Below, piece after piece: positions 52,433 to 59,585 of a DNA stretch of 64,000 nt. The notes below the pieces were generated by a model that saw only the letters and a program-made list of their open reading frames with translations, was not told where the DNA came from and made no database searches. The DNA is taken from NCBI GenBank assembly GCA_004017535.1, contig SAJS01000013.1, positions 5,878 through 69,877 on the forward strand. The letters run 5' to 3'. How positions within the stretch are numbered: the stretch's first letter is position 1; the number at the start of each line of letters is the position of its first letter. The position numbers were made by a program, and so were the translations under genes. The stretch comes from Mesorhizobium sp. (lineage in GTDB: Bacteria > Pseudomonadota > Alphaproteobacteria > Rhizobiales > Rhizobiaceae).

Positions 52433-54844
52433 ATGAAACGCCAACCACGGATTCTGGCGGGCACAGCAATCGGCCTGCTTATGGCATCCGCGCCGTTGGG
52501 CGCGTACCCGCTGCAGGGAGGTGTCGCTTTCGGCGGCCTGCACGGTGCGCCGCTCGTGCTGGCTCAAGCCGCTTGCGCAGAAGGCCAGTCGGCCGAGGAA
52601 TGCGCGCAGGGCGGAGCCGAACAGCCAAAGAAGAGGAAGCGCGAGCAGCAGCAGAGCGAATCGGCGCCGGCAGCCGAACAAGCCGCCCCTGCCGAGGCCG
52701 AGCAGAAGCCGCGCAAGAAGCGGCAAGAACAGCAGCAGATGGATAATGGCCAATCCGGTGAAGCCGCCCCGGCCGAGCAGCAATTCAAGCCGCGAAAGAA
52801 ACGCGACCAACAGCAGCAAACGGAAGCTGCACCTGCGGATCAAGGCGCGCAGCCTGCGACCAATGAACAGCAATTGAAGCCTCGCAAGAAGCGTGACCAG
52901 CAGCAACAGATCGAGGCCGCGCCCGCCGACCAGGGCGGCCAGCCTGCGACCGACGAGCAGCAGCCGCGCAAGAAGCGCAACTCGCAAATGGCGCCGGCTG
53001 AACAGCCTGCCGATCAACTGGCTCCTTCGACTGATAATCAGCAGCAGGGCAACCAGTTGCGCAAGAAGCGCAAGCAGCAAACGGAGGGAGCCACCACCGA
53101 ACAGCCCGCTGGCCAGGCTGCGCCCGCCGATCAGGCTGCACCTGCCAACGACAATCAGCAAGGCGGCAACCAGTTCAAGAAGAGGCACAAGCAGAACCAG
53201 CAGGGGGAGACCGCTCCGGCCGAGCAGACGCAGACCAACGAGCCGACCAAAAAGCTGGCGCCGGCGGGTGAACCCGTGCCGCAGGCCGAACCGTTGCAGA
53301 CCGGTGAGCAGCCGGCCCAGGGCGGAGAGACCCAGGACAAGAAGAAACGCGGCAAGAAGCCAACCGCCGAGCAGCCTGCTACCGGGCAGCAACCGGCGAC
53401 GGGCGAGCAGCCGGCAACAGGCACTCAGCAGCCAACCATGGGTGAGCAAACCCAAGGTAGGAAGCAGCCCGGCAAGAAGCCGTTGACCGAACAGCCCACG
53501 ACTGGAGAGCAGCCGGCGACAGGCCAACAGCCTGCTACAGGTGAACAGCCGGCCAACAACAATCAGCCTGCCAACAACAACCAGCCCACCAATGGCGGCA
53601 ACGCCGCGCAAAGCGAAACCGCCAATCCGAATGAGGCGCCCGTCCTCGACAGCCAGAAAGATGCCGTGCGCAAGCACCGAGGCCGCAACGACAACGGCCA
53701 GAACGGCGGTGCCCAAACCGGTGGCGCCCAGACCGGTGGCGCTCAAACTGGAAATGGCCAGGCCGGAAATGGCCAGAACGCCAATCAGGCCGGACAGCAG
53801 CAAGGCGGCGAGCAGGCCCAGAGACCGGCTCCGATCGATCAGGGTCCGCCGCCCACCGACGACAAGTCCGCGCAGCAGGCGATCAGGCCCGAGAAGATTG
53901 TTCCCGTCGATCAAGAGAAGGGGAAACGGATCGACCTTACGCCAGAGCAGGTGGTGCGCGAGCGTCGCCGCCCGCAGGGCGCGGATGTCGTCAAGCAGTT
54001 TGGCGACCGCGTCATCCTCCAGTTCAACAATCAGACATTCGTGGAAAGCAACGAGGCGCCTCGCATCACCCGCGGCGCCAGGGACGTCTACTACGAGGAT
54101 ATCTCGGGCGGCCGCACCCGTGAGACGGTTGAACGCGACAACGGCATCCGCGTCGTCACCATCCGCAACCGCTATGGCGATGTCATCCAGCGTTCGCGTA
54201 TCATGCCGGACGGCCGGGAATATATCCTGAGCTATGTCGACGAGCAGCAATACCAGGACGACGGCGACTGGCGTGATCCCGGCGACGACCTGCCGCCGAT
54301 GCGGCTGACCATCCCGCAGCGGGACTACATCCTGAACTCCGAGGATGTCCAGAGCGATGACGACTACTATACCTTCCTCGAGCAGCCGCCGGTGGAGAGG
54401 GTGCAGCGCCTCTACTCGATCGACGAGGTGAAACGGTCGGCCCGCGTGCGCGACATCGCCCGGCGTATCGATCTCGACACGCTGAACTTCGACTTCGGCT
54501 CGGCCACGATCTCCGACACCGAGGTGCAGAAGCTCGATGGCGTCGCCAGCGCCATGGAAAAACTGCTGAAGAAAAATCCGGCCGAGACCTTCCTGATCGA
54601 AGGCCACACCGACGCCGTCGGCACGCCGGAGGCAAATCTTGCCCTCTCGGATCGCCGTGCCGAAGCCGTTGCCGAGGCGCTCACCAACGCCTTCGGCATC
54701 CCGGCCGAGAACCTCACCACGCAGGGCTATGGCGAGGAATATCTCAAGGTCAACACGCCCGGTCCGAACCGCGAGAACCGTCGTGTTGCCATCCGCCGCA
54801 TTACCTCGCTGGTGGCGCCGGTGGCGAGCAACAGTGAGCAGTAA
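52433..54844 (+). CDS. Exported OmpA-family protein with long Gln/Ala/Pro-rich repeat region
   Basis: 803 residues. After a signal-like N-terminus (about 1-45, RILAGTAIGLLMASAPLGAY) there is a low-complexity region (about 60-490) of irregular repeats such as KPRKKRDQQQQTEAAP and, later, TGEQPATGQQPATG and GGAQTGGAQTG. A folded linker (about 490-670) precedes an OmpA C-terminal domain (about 675-795; LNFDFGSATISDTEV, FLIEGHTDAVGTPEANLALS), which binds peptidoglycan. AGGAGAAAATGAT precedes the ATG. The repeat part alternates basic KKR blocks with Gln tracts and may span the periplasm or bind polyanions. Confidence 0.88.
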   Translation: MKRQPRILAGTAIGLLMASAPLGAYPLQGGVAFGGLHGAPLVLAQAACAEGQSAEECAQGGAEQPKKRKREQQQSESAPAAEQAAPAEAEQKPRKKRQEQQQMDNGQSGEAAPAEQQFKPRKKRDQQQQTEAAPADQGAQPATNEQQLKPRKKRDQQQQIEAAPADQGGQPATDEQQPRKKRNSQMAPAEQPADQLAPSTDNQQQGNQLRKKRKQQTEGATTEQPAGQAAPADQAAPANDNQQGGNQFKKRHKQNQQGETAPAEQTQTNEPTKKLAPAGEPVPQAEPLQTGEQPAQGGETQDKKKRGKKPTAEQPATGQQPATGEQPATGTQQPTMGEQTQGRKQPGKKPLTEQPTTGEQPATGQQPATGEQPANNNQPANNNQPTNGGNAAQSETANPNEAPVLDSQKDAVRKHRGRNDNGQNGGAQTGGAQTGGAQTGNGQAGNGQNANQAGQQQGGEQAQRPAPIDQGPPPTDDKSAQQAIRPEKIVPVDQEKGKRIDLTPEQVVRERRRPQGADVVKQFGDRVILQFNNQTFVESNEAPRITRGARDVYYEDISGGRTRETVERDNGIRVVTIRNRYGDVIQRSRIMPDGREYILSYVDEQQYQDDGDWRDPGDDLPPMRLTIPQRDYILNSEDVQSDDDYYTFLEQPPVERVQRLYSIDEVKRSARVRDIARRIDLDTLNFDFGSATISDTEVQKLDGVASAMEKLLKKNPAETFLIEGHTDAVGTPEANLALSDRRAEAVAEALTNAFGIPAENLTTQGYGEEYLKVNTPGPNRENRRVAIRRITSLVAPVASNSEQ

Positions 54845-54848
54845 TCGA

Positions 54849-54948
54849 TGCATGTCGCCCAAAAGTGTCTGCGGTTTCGGGGCAACGACATGCATTAGAC
54901 AAAGACATAGATCCCGCCGCGCTGAATTCGTTCAGCGCGACGCGGGTT
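54849..54948 (+). repeat. Dispersed intergenic repeat, copy 3
   Basis: Starts 4 bp after the OmpA-family stop codon. Core arms TGCATGTCGCCC (54849-54860) and AACGACATGCA (54884-54894), then ACAAAGACATAG and a second hairpin with arms CGCGCTGAA and TTCAGCGCG (about 54918-54939) within CCCG...CGGG. It is the most complete of the three copies and probably acts as the transcript end for the OmpA gene. Confidence 0.9.
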
Positions 54949-55000
54949 AGCCTTTGATTTCAAGGTCCTGATCGGATTTTTGGAATCAGCGCTTGAGAGG

Positions 55001-55029
55001 AAGGCCCGTCTGCGTCGGACGGGCCTTTT
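55001..55029 (+). terminator. Rho-independent terminator upstream of the small RNA candidate
   Basis: AAGGCCCGTC (55001-55010), 7-nt loop, GACGGGCCTT (55018-55027), then TT. Perfect 10-bp stem. It follows the repeat and may be a second stop for OmpA-gene transcripts. Confidence 0.85.
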
Positions 55030-55065
55030 CCTTTCCCGGCTCAAGAAGATTTGTCCTGTCGGCTG

Positions 55066-55188
55066 AAGCTAACTCATTGAATTGCCGCATTGCGACACCC
55101 AGATTCCGGTCAGGGCGTTCCCTGCCCTGTCCCGACTCCAGCGGGACACGACTGAGCCCCGCCGGTCCCCTCTCCGGCGGGGTTTTTT
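55066..55188 (+). ncRNA. Candidate small RNA with three stem-loops and its own terminator
   Basis: Between two strong terminators there is a gene-free stretch that could fold into consecutive hairpins: CAGGGC/GCCCTG (about 55109-55127), GTCCC/GGGAC (about 55128-55147), and the terminal CCCCGCCGG (55157-55165) / CCGGCGGGG (55174-55182) followed by six Ts. A terminator with no coding sequence before it is a strong sign of a small RNA on the plus strand. The 5' end is not defined; no Rfam family is recognised by eye. Confidence 0.55.
55157..55188 (+). terminator. Rho-independent terminator of the small RNA candidate
   Basis: Nine-bp GC stem CCCCGCCGG / CCGGCGGGG with an 8-nt pyrimidine loop and a T6 tail (55183-55188). 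It lies 62 bp before the UPF0114 start codon, so it cannot belong to that gene; if it is partly read through it could act as a leader attenuator. Confidence 0.93.
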
Positions 55189-55250
55189 GTCTTGAAAACC
55201 GGCCCTGTCTGGCCGAAATACCCTCTATCGCAATCTGACCGGAACCCTTC

Positions 55251-55766
55251 ATGAAGCGTCTCGAACTCGCCATCGAATCCGTCATCCTCGCCTCGCGCTG
55301 GCTGCTGGTCGCCTTCTATCTCGGGCTCGGCGTCGCGCTCGCGATCTACGCGCTCTCCTTCGGCAAGAAGCTCTACGAGTTCGTGACGAGCGTCTTCACG
55401 CTCGGCGACACGGACACGATCCTGAAGATGCTCGGCCTGATCGACGCCGCGCTTGTCGCCTCACTTGTGGTGATGGTTATCATCTCCGGCTACGAGAATT
55501 TCGTCAGCCGCTTCGACGATCAGGACGGCGAGGTCCATTGGCTGGGCACGATCGATGTCGGCTCGCTGAAGGTCAAGGTCGCCTCGACCATCGTCGCGAT
55601 CTCGTCGATCCATCTGCTGCAGATCTTCCTCAACCACGCTTCCTACACGGCGCAGCAACTGATGTGGCTGACCATCATGCATCTGGCCTTCGTGCTTTCT
55701 GCGCTGATGCTGGCCTATATCGACCGGGTGATGGCGCTGGCCAAGGGCAAGAAGATGGAAGGGTAG
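55251..55766 (+). CDS. UPF0114 (TIGR00645/YqhA) family membrane protein
   Basis: 171 residues with four hydrophobic segments: SRWLLVAFYLGLGVALAIYA, a second near 65-85, a third near 120-135 and a fourth near 145-162. The conserved part VVMVIISGYENFVSRFDDQ and HLLQIFLNHASY matches the YqhA family, inner-membrane proteins of unknown function. No good ribosome-binding site precedes the ATG. The nearest upstream signal is the terminator of the small RNA candidate. Confidence 0.9.
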   Translation: MKRLELAIESVILASRWLLVAFYLGLGVALAIYALSFGKKLYEFVTSVFTLGDTDTILKMLGLIDAALVASLVVMVIISGYENFVSRFDDQDGEVHWLGTIDVGSLKVKVASTIVAISSIHLLQIFLNHASYTAQQLMWLTIMHLAFVLSALMLAYIDRVMALAKGKKMEG

Positions 55767-55828
55767 GCGCGTTGACCTTGTCAGCATGACGCACCGCTGA
55801 TGCCATCTATTGGTATTGGAGCTTCATC

Positions 55829-55936
55829 ATGCCCAGAAGCACCTCCATAACCCTTGGCGATCAGTATGACGCCTTCATTCAGCGACAAATCGCAAAAGGC
55901 CGCTTTTGGATCGGCAAGTGAGGCCGTTCGGGCGGG
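55829..55936 (+). pseudogene. Remnant of a ParD-family antitoxin
   Basis: ATG at 55829, with GGAG about 9 bp upstream, opens MPRSTSITLGDQYDAFIQRQ then IAKGRF, the N-terminal ribbon-helix-helix of ParD/CC2985 antitoxins. A T tract of four (about 55901-55904) instead of three shifts the frame, giving a stop 4 codons later; in the next frame the expected GSASEAVRAG continues to about 55936, after which similarity ends. No ParE toxin gene follows. It is a frameshifted and truncated antitoxin relic. Confidence 0.82.
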
Positions 55937-55939
55937 TAA

Positions 55940-56125
55940 ACAGGTGCCACCGACCACGTCGGCGGCCATGTCGTCGATCAACTCCTTCAGCGCGGCGCGA
56001 CGGTGCGTGTGCTGACCCGCGACGCCGCGAAATCCAGCTTTCCGACCGGTGTCCACGTCGCCAAGGGCGATCTCCACGACATCGGTGCACTGCGCAGCGC
56101 CTTCAAAGACGTGAGCACGCTCGAG
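55940..56125 (+). pseudogene. Fragment of an NmrA/SDR-type NAD(P)-binding protein
   Basis: One frame encodes ATDHVGGHVVDQLLQRGATV, RVLTRDAAKSS and GDLHDIGALRSAFKDVST, the N-terminal Rossmann part of NmrA-like proteins (normally beginning TGATGHVGG). The first strand is missing, the key Gly of the GATG motif is Asp, and similarity stops near 56125. It has no start codon at the right place. The fragment directly follows the ParD relic, and the next gene begins (in reverse) at 56172. Confidence 0.72.
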
Positions 56126-56171
56126 AAATGGCCGCTTTGGGCCGGCACTATCGCGGTTCTTGGAGTCAAGG

Positions 56172-57731
56172 TTACACGGTTCCCCGGTGCCATCGCGCGA
56201 AGGTTTCGGCGATCGCGAGGACCGCAGCATGAATCGGTCCCGCGGTGAGATTTGGCATGACCGACGCGTCCACGACGAAAAGATTGTCAAGCGCCTTGAG
56301 CCGTAGGTTCGCATCGACGACGGCGTCCACGTCCTTGCCCATCCTGCAGGTGCCGCAGGGATGATGGTGCGTGATGACCGACTGCGCGATGAAATTGTCG
56401 ATCTCCACCTCACCATTCAGAGCACCTGGCAGAAGCTCGCGCTCTTGCCAATCGGCGAGTTCGTCTCGATGGCCGATCTCTCGTGCCGCCGCCAGAGCCT
56501 GTCGAAACAGCTTTCGATCCTGGCTGGTTTGAAGGTATGCGGGATCGATGATCAACCGGTCATCGAGCTCCGGCCCGCTTATCCGAACACCGCCGCGGCT
56601 CGTGGGATGCGTTATTCCGAACAGCAAGGAATAGGCCGTGCCGGCGGCAGGCGCCTGAAAGCGTTCGGACACGATCGGCGCCACGCCGCAGCCAACGACA
56701 ATTTCGGGCTGCCCGGTGCCGGCGAACCCGGTCGCCCGCATATAGGTCATCGATTCGGAATGCTGGAGGCGCGACGGTGGAACCGGCTTGCGGGCCGCAT
56801 AAAGATTGCCGGCACCAAGCAGATGGTCCTGAAGGTTTCGACCGATTTCCGGCATGTCGATCAAACAGCCGACGCCGACGGCCCGGAGTATATCGTGCGG
56901 ACCAATGCCTGAGCGCATCAGCAAAGCCGGACTTTCCAGCGAGCCGGCGCAGAGCACCACCTGATCCGCAAAGACCTCCAAAAGGCTGCCGTGTCGCTCC
57001 GCAACTTCGAGACTGCGCATCCGATTGCCGTCCAAGATCAGCCGTCGCACGCGGGACCCCGTCAGTATGGTCAGATTTCCGCGGCTTCGGACAGCCGGCG
57101 TGAGCCAGGCGTCGGCCACCGTGACCCGCCGTCCATCTCGAATGTTCAGCGAATTCGGGGTGACGCCGATCATCTCTCCGCTGTTGTGACCCTTAAGGCG
57201 AGGCAGACCCAACGATGCGCCCGCCTCGATGAAGGCACGGGCAAGCGGACTTACTTCGTCCGTCGGCAGATAGATCGGCAACGGCCCGCCCTTGCCGTGA
57301 ATGCCGTCGCCGCCAAGCGGGTGGTTTTCGATGGCCTGGAAAACCGGCAGCAGTTCATTCCAGCTCCATCGGCGATCGCCGGTCGCGTCGGCCCAGGCCT
57401 GGAAGTCGCAGGGATGACCGCGCATGTAGCCCATGGCGTGCAGGCAACTCGAGCCGCCGATCAGCCGCCCCCGCGCCCAATGATGCACCCGACCCGCCGT
57501 GCCGGCTTGCGGCTCCGTGCTATAGTCCCAGTCGTAGCTGCGGCCCTGAAGCATCGGCCAGGCAGCCGGATTCCAGATGTCGGGGTCGGTCGCCTCCTCG
57601 CCTGCCTCGATCAGCAGAACGCGACGGGCCGGGTCCTCGCTCAGCCGCGCCGCAAGCAACGAGCCTGCCGAGCCACCGCCGACGATGACGACATCGGCAT
57701 CCGGGTTGCGCCCACCAATCCCCTTGGTCAT
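56172..57731 (-). CDS. Pyridoxine 4-oxidase (GMC flavoprotein oxidase)
   Basis: 519 residues of the GMC family: the FAD-binding VVIVGGGSAGSLLAARLSE at the N-terminus, RLIGGSSCLHAMGYMRG as GMC signature 1, and the active-site VITHHHPCGTCRMGKD. It closely resembles M. loti pyridoxine 4-oxidase (mll6785-type), including this His-x-His segment, whose histidines serve as catalytic base and substrate ligand. It oxidises pyridoxine to pyridoxal with O2, the first step of vitamin B6 degradation pathway I. ATG 57731 follows GGAGTGG. The GntR gene lies upstream in the same direction. Confidence 0.92.
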   Translation of the reverse strand: MTKGIGGRNPDADVVIVGGGSAGSLLAARLSEDPARRVLLIEAGEEATDPDIWNPAAWPMLQGRSYDWDYSTEPQAGTAGRVHHWARGRLIGGSSCLHAMGYMRGHPCDFQAWADATGDRRWSWNELLPVFQAIENHPLGGDGIHGKGGPLPIYLPTDEVSPLARAFIEAGASLGLPRLKGHNSGEMIGVTPNSLNIRDGRRVTVADAWLTPAVRSRGNLTILTGSRVRRLILDGNRMRSLEVAERHGSLLEVFADQVVLCAGSLESPALLMRSGIGPHDILRAVGVGCLIDMPEIGRNLQDHLLGAGNLYAARKPVPPSRLQHSESMTYMRATGFAGTGQPEIVVGCGVAPIVSERFQAPAAGTAYSLLFGITHPTSRGGVRISGPELDDRLIIDPAYLQTSQDRKLFRQALAAAREIGHRDELADWQERELLPGALNGEVEIDNFIAQSVITHHHPCGTCRMGKDVDAVVDANLRLKALDNLFVVDASVMPNLTAGPIHAAVLAIAETFARWHRGTV

Positions 57732-57851
57732 CTCCACTCCCAATTTCCGTATTAACGCAAGACCTCGAGGGTTGCGCGCCCAGCGGTGCCGCAGACGCGC
57801 GATTTGAAACTGAGGATTTCAAGATTTCGGCCGAGCGTCGCCTCGGAGATC

Positions 57852-58523
57852 TCAACTCTCGCTGTTCATGGACATCTTTGCCGCCGCTTTTGCCTTCAAA
57901 AGGTGTCGTTTCGAGGCTTTGCGGGCGGCCTTCTCGTCGCCGGCGGCAATGGATTCGTATATCTCCCGCATCTCCGCCAGGCTGCTTTGCGCTCTGCCCT
58001 CCAAAGACATCGAGCGTCCGCGGAAAAAGCTGATCCTGGCCACCAGACCGCGATGGACTTCCTCGAGGATGGGATTGCCGCAATTGGCGAGTATGATTGA
58101 ATAGAAGTCGGCTGCGGTCGTGACCTGGGCCAAACTGTCATTGCTCGAGGCGGCCTCTTCGAAGGCGGCAAGCGATTTCTCAAGCTCACGCAACTGTTCG
58201 GCGTGAATTCTTGATGCGCATCGCCCGGCCGCCTCCACTTCCAGCAGCTCTCGAACCTCGTAGATTGCGGTTGCCTCGCTCCACGAAAGCGCCGGTATCG
58301 ACGGCCCGCGATTGGGCACGATCTCGATCAGGCGTTCGGCCTCAAGGCTGCGCAATGCCTCCCTCAGCGAGGGGCGACTGACGCCGAGCTGTGCGCACAA
58401 CTGGCTTTCAATAAGGCGGCTTCCCGGCTGAAACAGGCCGGACAGGATCGCCAGCCGCAGCTTGTCGACAGTCTCTTGCTGCACTGTTCGTGGCGAAATC
58501 CGCAAATTCAGTTCGGACAGCAT
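57852..58523 (-). CDS. GntR-family regulator (FCD domain) of the vitamin B6 degradation cluster
   Basis: 223 residues: a GntR HTH (about 10-75; GSRLIESQLCAQLGVSRPSL) and a C-terminal FCD ligand domain (about 85-215) with metal-binding-type Asp/His residues in FYSIILANCGNPILEEVHRGL. It matches the GntR gene found at this place in the M. loti B6 cluster. It lies between the oxidase gene and the divergent catabolic operon, so it very likely represses both until pyridoxine or a product is present. Confidence 0.9.
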   Translation of the reverse strand: MLSELNLRISPRTVQQETVDKLRLAILSGLFQPGSRLIESQLCAQLGVSRPSLREALRSLEAERLIEIVPNRGPSIPALSWSEATAIYEVRELLEVEAAGRCASRIHAEQLRELEKSLAAFEEAASSNDSLAQVTTAADFYSIILANCGNPILEEVHRGLVARISFFRGRSMSLEGRAQSSLAEMREIYESIAAGDEKAARKASKRHLLKAKAAAKMSMNSES

Positions 58524-58603
58524 CGGTTACGTCTCATGGGCTCAGGGTCGGACTCTGACGCATCATATGCGAGGCGGCGAACATTGGACAGCGGGAACAG
58601 GCA

Positions 58604-58643
58604 GATTGTCAACTTTTAAGATTGCAAGAATGTCAGACAATCC
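58604..58643. promoter_or_regulatory. Candidate GntR operator in the B6 cluster
   Basis: In the 142-bp divergent region, GATTGTC (about 58604-58610) and GACAATC (58636-58642) are inverted repeats, and the right-hand part ATGTCAGACAA (58630-58640) is close to the TNGTNNNACNA consensus of FCD-type GntR sites. It lies between the GntR gene and the AAMS amidohydrolase gene and could control both. Confidence 0.55.
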
Positions 58644-58665
58644 AGGTTGACGCCCTCGTGGTTGT

Positions 58666-59541
58666 ATGATCCTTTTACGCAAGAAAGCAGCAGCGCCGGG
58701 GATCATAAACGTGGTGGCAGACGTACTTTCCAGCCAGGTTGGTTCGCGACGTGTGGACGCCGGCCGCATCGTCTTGAATGTGCGCGAGAGCGGGACCGGT
58801 CCGTTGATGCTGTTTTTCCACGGCATAACGTCCAACTCCGCGGTGTTCGCGCCGTTGATGGCGCAGCTTTCGGCCCGCTTCACGACTGTAGCTGTCGACC
58901 AGAGAGGGCATGGCCTCAGCGACAAGCCCGAAAACGGCTACGAGGCTAATGACTACGCGGACGACATCGCCAGCCTGATACGCACCCTCGGCCGGGGTCC
59001 TGCCATCCTCGTCGGACATTCACTCGGCGCCAGGAACTCCGTCACCGCGGCGGCGAGAAATCCGGAGCTGGTGCGGTCCGTGATCGCGATCGACTTCACC
59101 CCCTATATCGAGACCGAAGCGCTCGATGCCCTGGAGAGTCGGGTGAACGCCGGAGACCGGATTTTCAGGGATGTCGAGGCCGTCCAGGCATATCTCGCGG
59201 GCCGCTATCCGAATATTCCCGCCGACGCCATCAGGATCAGAGCCGAGAGCGGCTATCGGCAGGTCGAAAGCGGTCTGCGTCCGCTGGCGTCGCCCTCGGC
59301 AATGGCTCAGACCGCCAAGGGCCTTCGCGCGGACCTGACGCAGGCTTACCGCCATGTGGCGAAGCCCGTCCTCATCGTCCGCGGCGAAGAGAGCAAGCTG
59401 GTTTCGGCGGCGGCGCTGGCAAAGACCAGTCGGTTGCGGCCCGATCTGCCGGTGGTCGTCGTCCCGGGAGCCGACCATTACGTCAACGAGGTGTGTCCCG
59501 AGGTCACGCTGAAAGCCATCACGAATTTCATCGACGCCTGA
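58666..59541 (+). CDS. (E)-2-(acetamidomethylene)succinate hydrolase (alpha/beta hydrolase)
   Basis: 291 residues as drawn; a GTG at 58711 (after GGGGATC) would give 276, nearer the M. loti enzyme, and the ATG at 58666 has no ribosome-binding site. Alpha/beta hydrolase fold: LMLFFHGITSNSAVF (oxyanion), VGHSLGARNS (nucleophile Ser), acid in AIDFTPYI and His in PGADHYVNEV. The position and sequence match the AAMS amidohydrolase (mlr6787-type), which splits the ring-opened product into succinate semialdehyde, acetate, NH3 and CO2, the last step of the pathway. Confidence 0.88.
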   Translation: MILLRKKAAAPGIINVVADVLSSQVGSRRVDAGRIVLNVRESGTGPLMLFFHGITSNSAVFAPLMAQLSARFTTVAVDQRGHGLSDKPENGYEANDYADDIASLIRTLGRGPAILVGHSLGARNSVTAAARNPELVRSVIAIDFTPYIETEALDALESRVNAGDRIFRDVEAVQAYLAGRYPNIPADAIRIRAESGYRQVESGLRPLASPSAMAQTAKGLRADLTQAYRHVAKPVLIVRGEESKLVSAAALAKTSRLRPDLPVVVVPGADHYVNEVCPEVTLKAITNFIDA

Positions 59542-59585
59542 CGGCCAGTCGCGCCGTCTTATTGTACGCAGCATCAGGATAGAAA

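Noticed and set aside
53380-53780. CRISPR-like or mobile repeat within the OmpA-family gene
   Set aside because: The short repeats stay in frame and encode QPATG- and GGAQT-type peptides, so they are protein repeats.
52418-54895. An 825-codon antisense frame across the OmpA-family gene, rich in Leu
   Set aside because: It mirrors the low-complexity Gln/Ala/Pro repeats of the sense gene, has no ribosome-binding site and would run into the dispersed repeat. The sense gene has a start signal, a signal peptide and a conserved OmpA domain.
55829-56125. Complete ParDE toxin-antitoxin system
   Set aside because: The antitoxin frame is broken and truncated and no ParE-like frame exists on either strand of the following sequence.
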